A stretch of DNA of 64,000 nt from BPJU01 sp964425225 (GCA_964425225.1 CAYRMD010000012.1:15851-79850); one strand, 5' to 3'. Positions 1-9,431 are shown, counted from the stretch's first letter. Made by a program: numbers and translations. The notes: generated from the sequence alone by a model not told the origin.

Positions 1-90
1 GCGCGGTGGCGGGCAATTGATGCACAACGGTGGCTTCAGTTGGATCTAGCCGCTTGTGGGCTAGCAGCGGCGTCTCTCTACAACAGATGA
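1..90 (+). CDS. possible 3' end of a gene cut by the window edge
   Basis: Frame 1 is open from the first base to a TGA at 88-90 and encodes 29 residues ending LAAASLYNR. The other two forward frames close sooner. The composition, with alternating Leu/Ala and Arg/Gln, resembles a protein C-terminus, but 29 codons are too few to identify a family or prove coding. The MFS gene begins about 60 bp downstream on the same strand. Confidence 0.3.
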   Translation, partial: ARWRAIDAQRWLQLDLAACGLAAASLYNR

Positions 91-151
91 CCTAACCATT
101 CTATGCGGGTGGTTCCAATCGTTACGGTTGCCCGCATGGGGTGCATGTATT

Positions 152-1453
152 ATGGACGATTCGACCTCAGTTTTTCCGCTGCGGCTTGAACAGCCGCAGC
201 AGGGAACCGGCACATACGATCGAGTTTTTTTGGCGTGTTTCGCTGCCAACACTTTGTCAATGACCGCCGTATCTCTGCTTTTTCGTTACTCGGACTTTGT
301 GCATTTTTGCGGAGGTTCGGAACGCGACTTGGGCTGGATTGTGGGCCTAGGCATGCTGGGAGCAATTCTAGTCCGGTACTTCCAGGGGCCTGCTATGGAT
401 CGTTGGGGTACACGGATCATCTGGATTGCCAGTTTGGCGGCGATGGCAGGGAGTCTCATGGGACATTTGCTGATCGCGCGTGTCGATACCGTCTGGGTTT
501 ACGCTTTACGCGTCGTCTACATGATGGGGGTCGCTGGTGCGTTTGGTGCATCAACTACCTTTGTATCGCTACGCTCACCGCCGGAGCGTATGGCCGAAAT
601 GATTGGAACGCTCGGTAGCTCCGGATTCATCGGCATGGCCTTGGGCCCTACGCTCGGTGACTGGCTATTCAGTTACGGAACCCTGGCCGATCAAATCCGC
701 CGGATGTTTGCAACGAGTGCCGGTTTGGTATGCGTCGCGGGCGTGTGTGTGGCGTTGGCTACACGAAGAAACGCTCGCCAGGCTCGACGCTACTTTCCAC
801 CAACCTGGGCTATCGTTTGTCGTTACTATTCGGGGCCTGTGCTATGGGCTGCCGCTGCTATGGGAGTGGGGTTGCAAATGCCGCATATCTTTGTGCGCGC
901 GTATGCGTCGAACATGGGCCTTGGACGCATTCAGACTTTTTTTCTCGTATACGCGGCTACCGCCTTCCTTGCCCGCTGGCTTACGCGACGTTGGACCGAC
1001 CGACGCGGTCCTCGATGGGTAATCGTCTGGGGATTGACCATGCTCTCGGCCAGTATGCTCTTGCAACTGCTCGTGCGCAGCCAGTGGCACTGGGTCTTTC
1101 CGGCTTCGGCCACCGGAATCGGCCATGCCCTGCTCTTTCCCGCGGTTATCTCCGGTGGAACACGCGGTTTTCCGGTTCGTTACCGAGGCGTTGCCGTAAT
1201 GTTGGTTCTGGCGATGTTCGATCTGGGAGCGTTACTCGGACAGCCGTTGGCCGGTACGCTCGTTGATGTCGGGCGGCGCTGGGGCTGGCCTGCCTACGAA
1301 GTTATGTTTGGTGTGATGGCCGTCCTGTTGGCTATAGCAGCCGGTGCGTTTTGGCTAGCAAGTGGCAACAGGAACAATTCGGCAGTGCCTGGGAGTTGTC
1401 GACAAATCGCAAAGTATGAGGATTCGACGCACCCCAGTGCGAGTGAAGACTAA
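152..1453 (+). CDS. MFS-type transporter, 12-helix family
   Basis: A 433-residue, strongly hydrophobic protein with about a dozen membrane segments, consistent with a major facilitator superfamily permease in the cytoplasmic membrane. Loop motifs fit MFS: DRWGTR near residue 83 after the second helix (the motif A position) and a related TDRRGPR near residue 282, at the equivalent place in the second half. This internal pseudo-repeat is typical of the superfamily. The substrate cannot be read from sequence; drug or metabolite efflux and sugar uptake are both possible. The frame also allows a TTG at 128, but ATG 152 begins a normal soluble N-terminus and is preferred. It stands alone, about 600 bp from the next gene. 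The C-terminal 25 residues are polar and probably cytoplasmic. Confidence 0.8.
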   Translation: MDDSTSVFPLRLEQPQQGTGTYDRVFLACFAANTLSMTAVSLLFRYSDFVHFCGGSERDLGWIVGLGMLGAILVRYFQGPAMDRWGTRIIWIASLAAMAGSLMGHLLIARVDTVWVYALRVVYMMGVAGAFGASTTFVSLRSPPERMAEMIGTLGSSGFIGMALGPTLGDWLFSYGTLADQIRRMFATSAGLVCVAGVCVALATRRNARQARRYFPPTWAIVCRYYSGPVLWAAAAMGVGLQMPHIFVRAYASNMGLGRIQTFFLVYAATAFLARWLTRRWTDRRGPRWVIVWGLTMLSASMLLQLLVRSQWHWVFPASATGIGHALLFPAVISGGTRGFPVRYRGVAVMLVLAMFDLGALLGQPLAGTLVDVGRRWGWPAYEVMFGVMAVLLAIAAGAFWLASGNRNNSAVPGSCRQIAKYEDSTHPSASED

Positions 1454-2048
1454 GTGTCGGGCTTACTGGCTGCGGTTCTTGAAGCGTCGCACGGTCGTCC
1501 TTTGAGGAAGCCGGTGTCTGGGACTGAGGGCTCGCTCGTAACCCTCGTGAACTGCGGGGCAGTTTGGTGGCTAAGAGAAGAGTCAGTTGTGTCGGCGAGC
1601 TGTTGATTCGCCCCTGCGCCGTACGCGTCTTTTTCGCAGAGTGTACTCTGCGTGGACGGTCTTGGGCGTAGGGGACACGGAGCCGTAAAAAACACCAAAA
1701 AACGAAAAAGCATCGACGTCGTTGTTACTGTTGTGGCAAGAGCAATGATTGCTTTGGGTGATTGCTCTGGGAGCAATCTACCTTTTGAGCCTATAGGCTT
1801 TCGTTGTCTATGGGCGGTGTATATACTTTTCGAGCGTGTTCGCCTTTCCTGAGGGTGCGGCGCAGTTTACGGGCAAACTCGAACCTTTGCAGGAGCTCGA
1901 CCCGATAAGCGTCTCGATCTCCGACGTTTACACACCAAGGTGGCGGACCTTTCAAAAAGTCACCTCTTGTGCTTGACGTTGCTTTGCGAGGTAGGGTCAA
2001 ATGAGAACTTGTGTGGCAGGATAAAGCACTTTTATGAAAGGAAGTTCG
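1454..2048. other. non-coding spacer with one perfect short palindrome
   Basis: No convincing gene in about 595 bp. The one distinct structure is an inverted repeat at 1635-1652: 8-bp arms CGCAGAGT and ACTCTGCG separated by GT. It could be an operator or a small hairpin, and it lies about 400 bp upstream of the thioredoxin-like gene, which is far for an operator. Confidence 0.5.
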
Positions 2049-3290
2049 ATGAGCGGTACGTTGGATCGCTTCATGCTCGTAGTTGCTCTTATCGGGGTAA
2101 TCGCGATGGGGTGCTGGCGACCGGCTGGTACGGGCTCCCGCGGTGAATCTTCTGGCAACGCTGCAGCGGTAAGTAGCCGAACGGATACAGGGCCAGGTGA
2201 AAACTCTGGGAGAGAAACCGCGGATGCGTCTCCATCGGAAAACGAGCCGAGTTCTACAACCTCTCAGGGATCGGATCCGCCGGCCGCCAGCAGCCGATCT
2301 GGCGCTCAGCCGAATCAGTCTTCCGACAAGCGGGGGGGCAAGGCGAGTCAGGTAGGTGATGAAATCCTCGCGCTGTTTGGCGACTCGGTGTTAGGTGAGC
2401 AATATGAAAGGTCGGTCCGCCCGATTTTAGATCAGGACCCGCAAAATGTTCAGGCTCGGATCAATCTGGTCTATCTGCTTGCGAGTTTTGGTGCACAGGA
2501 GGCGCAAGAGAATCGCACGCGGAATGCGCATCGAGCGTTCCAACGCGCTGCTACCGAAGCCTTGCCATTACTGAACAGAAAATCCGAGATGCCCGAAGGT
2601 ACAGAGCGAATCCTGGGCATCGTTTTTTATCACGCTGCGCGATTCGCGTCGCAGCAAAACGACATTAAGCAGGCCATGGAATGGCTGGGTCTTAGTGTCG
2701 AGAACGGTTTCGACAGTTGGGAAACCATCGAGCAGGACGAAGACTTAGCGTCTGTGCGAGCTGCCGCGGATTTTCCTGCGAAGCTAGATGAGTGGAAAAA
2801 GAAAAGTGTTGAACTACAGCTTACGCGAGTAGATGACTTATTGCGAAATTTTGAATCGTTTCCGTTCGACTTTGAAGTGACTGATGTTGATGGCAAACGC
2901 CATACCTTAGCGGATTACAAGGGCAAGGTGCTCATCGTTGACATTTGGGGAACGTGGTGCCCGCCGTGTCGAGCTGAGATTCCCTCGTTTATTAAATTGC
3001 AAGAGAAATACGGTGAAAAAGGTTTTCAAATGCTCGGGCTCAATTATGAAGGCGTCGAAGGGGAAGAAGCTGTTGCGAAAGTTAAGAATTTCATCCAGGA
3101 AAATGGAATTAACTATCCGTGTGCATTAGGTACTGATGAGCTTCAGGAGCAGGTACCCGACTTTGAAGGGTATCCGACAACGTTGTTTTTCGATCGAACC
3201 GGAAAGATCCGTTTAAAGTTAGTCGGTTTGCATGACTATGCTTTCTTAGAAGCCGTGGTCACGGCTTTGTTGGCGGAACCGGCACCGTAG
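2049..3290 (+). CDS. thioredoxin-fold (TlpA/ResA-like) lipoprotein
   Basis: A 413-residue exported protein. The N-terminus is a lipoprotein-type signal with a hydrophobic stretch ending AMGC (Cys22), followed by about 80 residues rich in Ser, Gly and Pro that form a linker. The middle (about 100-260) is helical and resembles tetratricopeptide-type repeats. The C-terminal third is a TlpA-like thioredoxin domain with the redox motif WCPPC at residues 303-307 and a cis-Pro segment GYPTT. It probably acts in thiol-disulfide exchange or reduction outside the cytoplasmic membrane. ATG 2049 is preferred over ATG 2034 because GAAAGGAAG lies just upstream of it. It is the first of three co-directional exported-protein genes, 164 bp before the PQQ-propeller lipoprotein. 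The partner is unknown; helical repeats fused to TlpA are common in planctomycetes. Confidence 0.85.
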   Translation: MSGTLDRFMLVVALIGVIAMGCWRPAGTGSRGESSGNAAAVSSRTDTGPGENSGRETADASPSENEPSSTTSQGSDPPAASSRSGAQPNQSSDKRGGKASQVGDEILALFGDSVLGEQYERSVRPILDQDPQNVQARINLVYLLASFGAQEAQENRTRNAHRAFQRAATEALPLLNRKSEMPEGTERILGIVFYHAARFASQQNDIKQAMEWLGLSVENGFDSWETIEQDEDLASVRAAADFPAKLDEWKKKSVELQLTRVDDLLRNFESFPFDFEVTDVDGKRHTLADYKGKVLIVDIWGTWCPPCRAEIPSFIKLQEKYGEKGFQMLGLNYEGVEGEEAVAKVKNFIQENGINYPCALGTDELQEQVPDFEGYPTTLFFDRTGKIRLKLVGLHDYAFLEAVVTALLAEPAP

Positions 3291-3454
3291 GCTTCGACAG
3301 CGGCTTGTTCCATGGCAGCCCCAATCGGTCCATGTGTTCCAGCAGCACGCCGGTCACTTGGGAATTGGTCTGCCAACACGAGGATCGTGTGGAACAGGTA
3401 TGCCGAGAATCGATGAGGCTAGGATCACTAGGAAAGTATTTCCAAGAGGGCACC

Positions 3455-4774
3455 ATGGGAAACGTGTGGCGATTTGGTCTTGCGATAGGACTGCTTTTTC
3501 AGGTTAGCTGTGGTTCAAAAACGGCACCGTTATCGAAACCCACGGTGGCTGCGCCCCAGGTAACGGTGTCGGTTTCGGATTCCGAATGGCCGTTATGGCG
3601 TGGTCCGAGCACAGACGGGATTAGCCCCGATGCTTCGGCCATCGTGACATGGGATGCCAAGACGAACGTACTGTGGAGAAGCCCGATCGAGGGACTGGGG
3701 CATTCCACCCCGATCGTTGTACGCGACCTTGTGGTTTTGACCACAGCTCTGGATGCTCAGCAACAGCAATGGGTAATTGCGTTGGACCGGCAGACCGGTC
3801 AAGAGCGTTGGCGAAAGCTAATCCATGAAGGTTCCCTCCCTAGGAAGCATGCTAAGAATTCGCATGCATCGGCTTCACCTGTTTCAGACGGCGAGCGGAT
3901 CTACGTTCTGTTTATTCATGGTGACGGTCTATACGCGACGGCGTTGGATTTCCAAGGCGAGATACTTTGGCAGGAAAAGGTCGGTGCTTTTCGATCCGAA
4001 CATGGTTATGGATCTTCTCCGGCACTTTTCGATGGTTGGTTGTTCGTAAACGGCGACAGCCTGGAGAATTGCTTTGTCGCGGCGGTCGACTGCCAAACTG
4101 GAAAGGTCGTGTGGTCGACAAAGCGAACCACGACTGGGCGGCATGGAAGTTACGCGACGCCGCTGATTATACAGTATCAAGGGCAGGCCCAGTTGGTTTT
4201 GTCGGGAATGGGTACCACTGAGGCTTATGACCCAAAAAGCGGCCAGCAGCTATGGTCGGTCGCTGGTCCGGCTGAAGTAACCGCATGCACGCCTGCTTTT
4301 GACGGCGTTCGCGTTTTTTCGAGCGGCGGGTATCCCGAGAAGGAGCTTTTGGCAATTCGGCTCGACGGACCGCAGTCGCCTCACGTTCAGTGGCGCTCGT
4401 CGAAGGCGGTTACCTATGTGCCGTCACCTCTTTGTGCAGGGGGGAAGCTTTATTTGGTGAGCGACAATGGCGTCGCAACGTGCTTGGATGCTGCTACGGG
4501 AAATGTGATCTGGCAGGAGCGATTAAAAGGCCAGTTCAGTTCCTCGCCCGTACTGGCCGGTCCATTCGTGTACGCTGCCAACGAAGAGGGAAAGACGTTT
4601 GTTTTTCGCGCAGCAGAGCAATTCGAACTGGTAGCTGTGAACGATCTAGGCGAAGGTATCTTTGCGACTCCGGTAATATGTGGAGGACGCATTTATCTTC
4701 GCACCACAAAGGCGCTGTATTGCCTCGGCGAAGCCACTCGAGTCGCTGAGCGTCCTTCTGTGGATCGGCGCTGA
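3455..4774 (+). CDS. PQQ-type beta-propeller lipoprotein (BamB-like fold)
   Basis: A 439-residue exported protein. ATG 3455 follows AGAGGG and opens a signal peptide ending LLFQVSC, a slightly atypical lipobox. The frame stays open upstream to 3305, but that extension looks non-coding. The body shows repeated propeller blades of the form W-R-G-P, V-x-A-L-D-x-x-T-G and V-W-x-x, for example WRGPSTDG near residue 46, ALDRQTGQERW and AVDCQTGKVVW. These are typical of the PQQ_2 / outer-membrane-assembly-like propeller proteins abundant in planctomycetes. WRGP at the first blade is characteristic of that group. It need not bind pyrroloquinoline quinone; most homologues are thought to be structural or sugar- or protein-binding. 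It sits between the thioredoxin lipoprotein and the sulfatase, suggesting a periplasmic or surface role. Specific function unknown. Confidence 0.85.
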   Translation: MGNVWRFGLAIGLLFQVSCGSKTAPLSKPTVAAPQVTVSVSDSEWPLWRGPSTDGISPDASAIVTWDAKTNVLWRSPIEGLGHSTPIVVRDLVVLTTALDAQQQQWVIALDRQTGQERWRKLIHEGSLPRKHAKNSHASASPVSDGERIYVLFIHGDGLYATALDFQGEILWQEKVGAFRSEHGYGSSPALFDGWLFVNGDSLENCFVAAVDCQTGKVVWSTKRTTTGRHGSYATPLIIQYQGQAQLVLSGMGTTEAYDPKSGQQLWSVAGPAEVTACTPAFDGVRVFSSGGYPEKELLAIRLDGPQSPHVQWRSSKAVTYVPSPLCAGGKLYLVSDNGVATCLDAATGNVIWQERLKGQFSSSPVLAGPFVYAANEEGKTFVFRAAEQFELVAVNDLGEGIFATPVICGGRIYLRTTKALYCLGEATRVAERPSVDRR

Positions 4775-4895
4775 AAACAATTGTTGGGATAGACGGTCGG
4801 CGAATCAAGAAACGGTAGCCGAGGACAAACAAGCACGCAGCTCCTGTCTGACGGTGCGCAATCTTGGATACGCGCTTTGCTGGGAGATTGGCCTG

Positions 4896-6404
4896 ATGCA
4901 TCGCGGACTGTTAACGGCTACGATCTGGGGAGCGACGTTTCTGCTGGCCAATGTTTCGGGAAGGGCAGCGAGTGAAGATCGCCCCAATGTACTTTTTATT
5001 TTGACAGACGATCAGCGTTGGGATTGTATCAGTTTGCACCCGCGAGCGGTTGTATCCACGCTGAACATCGAACGACTCGGACGTGAAGGACTCTATTTTG
5101 CGAATCATTTTTGTACGACCTCTCTCTGTTCTCCCAGTCGTGCTTCGATCTTGTCAGGCCTGTACGCTCACGCCCATCGTGTTGTTGATAATTTCACGGA
5201 ATATCCAAACGACATGCCGACATGGCCCCGAGCTTTACAAGCGGCCGGTTATGTTACTGCCTATATCGGAAAATATCACATGGGTGAGGAAAATGACGAT
5301 GTGCGACCTGGGTTCGATTATTTTGTGACTCACAAAGGTCAAGGAAAATATTTCGATACAGAATTTCGATTCAACGGCGGCCAACGAAAAATTGTGGCCG
5401 GATATTATACTCATGTAGTAACAGATATGGGAATCAATTGGCTAAAGCAGCTCCGAACATCGGACCCCAAACGACCTTGGGCACTTATAATCGGTCACAA
5501 GGCACCACATAGTTTCTACTATCCCGAACCAAAATATCTTCACGCGTTCGACTATGTTCATCTCTCCTATCCCGCTAGTGCATTCCATTTAGAGGACAAT
5601 GATTCGTGGTATCGGGAACGTTTGGCAACCTGGCATGGGATTTTTGGTCCATTATTTGATTATCGAAAGAATTGGCCGGACCGGTCAGCGGAAGGAGTTC
5701 AGGCGTTTCGAGCAATGACGCGAGCCTATTGGTCGACCATACTGTCAGTAGATGATAGTGTAGGGAGATTCGTCGACTACTTGAAAAAAACGGGGGAATT
5801 GGACAAGACGCTTATCATTTTTACGTCAGATAATGGATTGTTAAACGGCGAACATGGAATGATCGATAAACGAACGGCCCATGAGCCCAGCATTCGTATT
5901 CCGCTTGTGGTGCGGTACCCCGGTTTGACGCCTCCGGAGCGACCACGAGTAATTATGGAAATGACACTCACGGTAGATTTTGCTCCATCGATCGCCGAGA
6001 TTTGTGGTGTTCCGTGGAATTACCCAACGCATGGTCGTTCGTGGAAGGGCTTAGCGGAGGGGCAAGAAACGTCGCAATGGCGGGATGGCTTTGTCTACTT
6101 ATACAACTATGAGAAGCAGTTCCCGTATACGCCGAACGTGCGAGCCGTGCGGACTCGCGATTGGAAATACATACGGTACCCGCATGGAGACGGCGGCCCA
6201 GATCGGCGAAAGCCAGATCTCTTTGATTTAAAAAATGATCCAGATGAGTTGCAGAATCTAGTAGATGATCCGCAGTATGAAAATGTGCGGCGGGAGCTCG
6301 AGCAAAAGCTTGCCCAGTTGTTAGAAGAGGTGGGCGCGGTACCGGATCGGATGCCGATCGATGAAGGGATCAAGCAGGAATTGCCCAGTCCGGCGATTCG
6401 TTAG
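4896..6404 (+). CDS. secreted sulfatase (alkaline phosphatase superfamily)
   Basis: A 502-residue secreted type I sulfatase. Residues 1-25 form a signal peptide ending GRAAS. The metal-binding start is PNVLFILTDDQ (about 30-40). The active-site signature CSPSR begins at Cys78, the residue expected to become formylglycine, followed by ASILSG. Further conserved parts are the GKYHMG segment near residue 128 and FTSDNG near residue 310, both metal or substrate ligands in the family. The C-terminal subdomain ends with a typical KYIRYPHGDG and DLFDLKNDPDE block. ATG 4896 has a GGGAG upstream; earlier in-frame codons would overlap the preceding gene. It hydrolyses a sulfate ester, probably of an algal or animal polysaccharide, but the substrate cannot be named. 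Planctomycetes encode many such enzymes. No maturase gene is nearby. Confidence 0.93.
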   Translation: MHRGLLTATIWGATFLLANVSGRAASEDRPNVLFILTDDQRWDCISLHPRAVVSTLNIERLGREGLYFANHFCTTSLCSPSRASILSGLYAHAHRVVDNFTEYPNDMPTWPRALQAAGYVTAYIGKYHMGEENDDVRPGFDYFVTHKGQGKYFDTEFRFNGGQRKIVAGYYTHVVTDMGINWLKQLRTSDPKRPWALIIGHKAPHSFYYPEPKYLHAFDYVHLSYPASAFHLEDNDSWYRERLATWHGIFGPLFDYRKNWPDRSAEGVQAFRAMTRAYWSTILSVDDSVGRFVDYLKKTGELDKTLIIFTSDNGLLNGEHGMIDKRTAHEPSIRIPLVVRYPGLTPPERPRVIMEMTLTVDFAPSIAEICGVPWNYPTHGRSWKGLAEGQETSQWRDGFVYLYNYEKQFPYTPNVRAVRTRDWKYIRYPHGDGGPDRRKPDLFDLKNDPDELQNLVDDPQYENVRRELEQKLAQLLEEVGAVPDRMPIDEGIKQELPSPAIR

Positions 6405-7518
6405 GGGAGAATCTGTGCGGGGTGCCCCCCAGGCCTTGCATTGTCCCCCGTCAATCCTTTTGGGGGCGCTTAAGAAACGACTGTATGAGTCAGCAGTATG
6501 GCACGGGAACTTTTTGGGAAGTCGGCAGCTTTACATACAGACCGCGAAATGGTCATCGCCGACCTCCCCGTTCTTCTTGTGACTGGTGTTGTGTGCGCAA
6601 GAATTCGAATCACAGAGACACAGAGGGCATGGAGGACCAGACCATACGGGCTTGAACGTTTAGGAAGTGGTGAGCAACTCAGGGCGTGGCGGCGCGCAGC
6701 GTCTGTATCGAATCGCGCGCACGTAGAGCAACACGCGGCGATTGGCTCGCGAGCGCCGAGGGCTCGTTGTTTTGTTGAGCAACGTCGGAACGCCCCAACG
6801 TGTGCCCTCGTTGAGCTTAAGCTGCTAGCGTTTGTCTGCGCCGAAAGCACCCAGCGTTTCGGCGGTTTTCTTGCGCAACAGGATTTCATCCGCGTCGCTA
6901 CTGCCACCCGCATCGTGACCCACATGGCCGCGGCGTCCTGAACCTCAGGGACTGTCCCAGTTCAAGGCAAGATACAACAGTACACTGATAGACATAGTCA
7001 ACAATCGAAGAGGGTAGCAATGGGCCCCCCGGGGATAGGCCCTTAGGGTATGGGGACAGGCCCTTGGAACGTGGCTAACAGCCCCCTGCGGCTTGGGGAC
7101 AGACACCCGGACGCTTGTTGTGGTAATTTGAAGAGAATGGGAAATCTATTAATTCCGGGAAATTTCAAGATGCTGGACAAAAAACGTGAACTGGAGAGGG
7201 GTTCTATCTACGCCGGGGCAACGTCGTGTGAGCCGAGGGGTGGTCGGCGGGTCGAGCAATGCTTTAGTAATGAGTCGACTCAGTCGGCAAGCAAAGGTGT
7301 GTTGCGGCTGTTGCATACTATCGTTTGAAGCACGGTGTTTTGGGGTTATTGCTAGCATAAGGTGCGTCAAGCGACATGAGGAGGCTAAGATGGGACAAAC
7401 GGTGGACGAGCAAACTTTTTTTGTCCTACGACAGCCGCTTCGCATTTACAGCCACGGTCGGATCCGGGGTTACTTACCGACGAGCTGGAACCACGCCCAT
7501 CTTCAACCTTCTTAACAA
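6405..7518. other. long spacer with G-rich repeat cluster, no supported gene
   Basis: About 1.1 kb between the sulfatase and tRNA-Val. Open frames on both strands near 6470-6941 have unlike composition and no recognisable motif, so none is called. The clearest structure is a G-rich cluster at 7021-7108 with GGGGACAGGCCC (7052) and GGGGACAGACACC (7095), which recurs at 13.2 kb. Confidence 0.55.
7021..7108. repeat. GGGGACAG(G/A)C(A/C)CC dispersed repeat cluster
   Basis: Copies of a G-rich motif at 7052-7063 and 7095-7107, with related C-rich/G-rich blocks before them at 7024-7034. The same motif occurs in a denser array at 13222-13313. Both sit in gene-free spacers. From memory, this motif is common between genes in planctomycetes, possibly as a REP-like element, but that link is not shown here. 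Confidence 0.55.
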
Positions 7519-7592
7519 TGGGCGCTGAGGGACTCGAACCCCCGACCCCCTCGGTGTAAACGAGGTGCTCTAGCCGGCTGAGCTAAGCGCCC
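7519..7592 (-). tRNA. tRNA-Val (anticodon UAC)
   Basis: The minus strand folds as a complete cloverleaf of 74 nt. The acceptor stem GGGCGCT pairs with AGCGCCC. The D-arm is GCTC/GAGC with loop AGCCGGCTA. The anticodon stem CCTCG/CGAGG carries loop TTTACAC, giving anticodon UAC (valine). The variable loop is five nt, and the T-arm GGGGG/CCCTC (one G-U pair) has loop TTCGAGT. The discriminator base is A, and the 3' CCA is not encoded, so it must be added after transcription. It is a lone tRNA in a spacer. Confidence 0.97.
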
Positions 7593-7716
7593 AGGTGACT
7601 CTCCGCAAACGCATGGCAACTGTTGTCGATTGCCCGAAAACCCACGTATCAGCCTCCAGTATACGGTTAACCGCGCGAAGTGACTACGGGGCCCGTATCA
7701 CCTGATGCGCACGCAG

Positions 7717-8035
7717 GTGTGCGTGTTGATTGTAGGTGAGACATGGCTGTAACACAGTTGGCTGTCACCTGGGTTGGCCCTATCGTTTTCGACGATGGAT
7801 AACGGATTGCGCATGGTCCACATGTGGATTCATGCAACGAGCCTCGATCGTGCTTTTGCTTGTCCGAGCCGCTTCCTGACGGTCGAGGCTCTGTTGAACT
7901 GCCGGTCGAGTGGCTGCACGTGCTCGGAAGTACAAAGCGACCACCTATCGGGTCAGGCCACATAGCGCAAGGTGCACCCACTTTCGGTCCGCCGCACCAA
8001 GGAAAGTCTCAGCTACAATCAAGAGGTCGGCACAC
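7717..8035 (-). mobile_element. MITE-like element, copy E1, with terminal inverted repeats
   Basis: A 319-bp non-coding segment. Its left end reads GTGTGCGTGTTGATTGTAGG and its right end, on the opposite strand, reads GTGTGC..., then TTGATTGTAGCTGAGAC. The inner 17 bases TTGATTGTAG(G/C)TGAGAC match at 16 of 17 positions, so the two ends are inverted copies separated by a small insertion. The segment 7717-7787 is a 71-nt module found twice more in the window, and 7865-7899 contains the GCGACCGT-type motif. No transposase is present and no target duplication is obvious, so it would depend on an enzyme encoded elsewhere, or is a decayed remnant. Confidence 0.55.
7865..7899 (-). repeat. short dispersed motif AGC(C/T)(G/T)CGACCGT(C/A)AGG
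   Basis: On the minus strand this reads CAACAGAGCCTCGACCGTCA and then GGAAGCGGC. Close relatives are at 12615-12639, twice at 13801-13864 and at 55644-55675, all in spacers and most inside the MITE-like elements. Confidence 0.55.
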
Positions 8036-8129
8036 GGTTTTTGAGCTCACCGTGCCATTGGTGCCTGCATGGTATGGTTGGATGACACCTCCGGAGCTGC
8101 TTGAGTAGCCGGATAGGCCGACAGACCGG

Positions 8130-9431
8130 TTAGCGGTCGGCGAGCGCTTCTCGGATTTTAGTAATCGCTTCTTGGGCCGCCTCGCGCACTTCATTTGTCT
8201 GGTCTGGCGCCTGTGCTAGTCGTTCCAATCGCGATAGAAATGGCTCGGCTGCTCGTCCCATGCCACCCAAGGCTGTTGCTGCCATGGCCCGTGTCTCTTC
8301 GTTCTGGTTATCAAGAAGCGCTGCCACGTCATCAACGCGTTTTTCACGCGGCGCAACGAAAGCCAACTCTTCAGCGGCATCCCATGGCGAATTAAGGGAT
8401 TGCAATTCGTGTAACAACACCGCCATTACCAAGGCGCCTTCTGAAGGATCGATGCGATATAAGGCGCCGGCCGCTCGTGCCTTAGCAGCCAATCGATTCG
8501 TGGTGACGGCCTCCTTTAGAGTGGGGAGCGCCGCGCGCGCTGCAGGTCCCAACCGCCCCAATGCAATCAGTGCTTGTTCCCGAACCGGCTCCAGAGGGTC
8601 AGCCACCGCGGCTCGCAGCGCCTCGATTCCCTTGGACCCGATTGACGGCCCGATTTGACCCAGAGCAGCCGCCGCATTGCGGCGGACCGAGGCTGCCCCA
8701 TTTGCTAACAGTTCACAAAGTTTATCGGTTGCCGGCTGCCCATGCTCGCCCATAGCCCCTAGCACGCGGCAAGCTAAGTACTGTGTGTGAAAATCTTGGC
8801 TGTCTAGTTGTCGTAACAAGATCGGTAACGCCTCCTTAGCCTCGGTACCTAGAGTTCGTAGCACATGCAGTGCTGGCTGACAATCTGGCGGATCGTAAGT
8901 CGCTAATTCCAAGAGCTTCGGCAAAGCCGGTCGTGCTTGCGGGCCGAGCTGTTGCAGCGCAGCACAGGCACCCAAGTAACGCTGCGGGTGTTGCGGGTCC
9001 AAAAGCGGCAGAAGCGTGGGAATCACCTCAGGTCCCATCTTACCTAACGTTTCCGCAGCCACCTGCCAGACCGGTTGATCGTGCACGAGGTCGCGATCGT
9101 CCAATCGGCGGATGACTGCCGGGGCAGCCGCGATTGCTTTGGATCCGATAGCCCCCAACGCCCGCAATAACGCGATCCGTGCCGGCGGGGGATTGCGCTC
9201 CAGAGCTTCCACCAGAGTTGGCACAGCTGAAGCCGCTTGCGAACCGTGCCGGCTGATGGCGTCGGCTGCTTGAACGACCGCGGTGGGATCGCTCGAACGT
9301 AATTGCTCGATCGCTACACTCAACGGGAGGCTTTCCTGACATGCAACGTGTACTCCCGGGTGCGCAGCGGAAACGACCAGGACCACAGCCGCGCGCAGCC
9401 CAGAGCCAACGGGTCGATCAAAATAGCTCAT
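8130..9431 (-). CDS. exported HEAT-repeat protein
   Basis: A 433-residue protein made almost wholly of HEAT-like helical repeats of about 30-40 residues. The recurring pattern is LGxxGPxAxxAxPxLxxLL, seen for example at LGAIGSKAIAAAPAVI, LGKMGPEVIPTLLPLL, LGQIGPSIGSKGIEAL and LGRLGPAARAALPTL. Residues 1-33 look like a signal peptide ending VHVACQ, so the protein is probably exported; a Cys there might be lipidated, but the lipobox is poor. HEAT solenoids act as protein-binding scaffolds. The related PBS-lyase-like repeats are very common in planctomycetes and usually have no enzyme activity. GTG 9434 directly precedes ATG 9431; ATG is preferred because AAAGGG is well spaced for it. The gene appears monocistronic. 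The partner is unknown. Confidence 0.8.
   Translation of the reverse strand: MSYFDRPVGSGLRAAVVLVVSAAHPGVHVACQESLPLSVAIEQLRSSDPTAVVQAADAISRHGSQAASAVPTLVEALERNPPPARIALLRALGAIGSKAIAAAPAVIRRLDDRDLVHDQPVWQVAAETLGKMGPEVIPTLLPLLDPQHPQRYLGACAALQQLGPQARPALPKLLELATYDPPDCQPALHVLRTLGTEAKEALPILLRQLDSQDFHTQYLACRVLGAMGEHGQPATDKLCELLANGAASVRRNAAAALGQIGPSIGSKGIEALRAAVADPLEPVREQALIALGRLGPAARAALPTLKEAVTTNRLAAKARAAGALYRIDPSEGALVMAVLLHELQSLNSPWDAAEELAFVAPREKRVDDVAALLDNQNEETRAMAATALGGMGRAAEPFLSRLERLAQAPDQTNEVREAAQEAITKIREALADR

Larger units (their letters stand above)
7593..8129. other. spacer filled mostly by a MITE-like element
   Basis: No gene is supported between tRNA-Val and the stop of the HEAT-repeat gene. 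Most of the stretch is the inverted-repeat-bounded element at 7717-8035. Confidence 0.6.

Noticed and set aside
6470..6941. Open frames of about 147-151 codons on both strands
   Set aside because: Composition is unlike neighbouring genes, no motif or RBS is seen, and frames overlap on opposite strands, as expected of GC-rich spacer.
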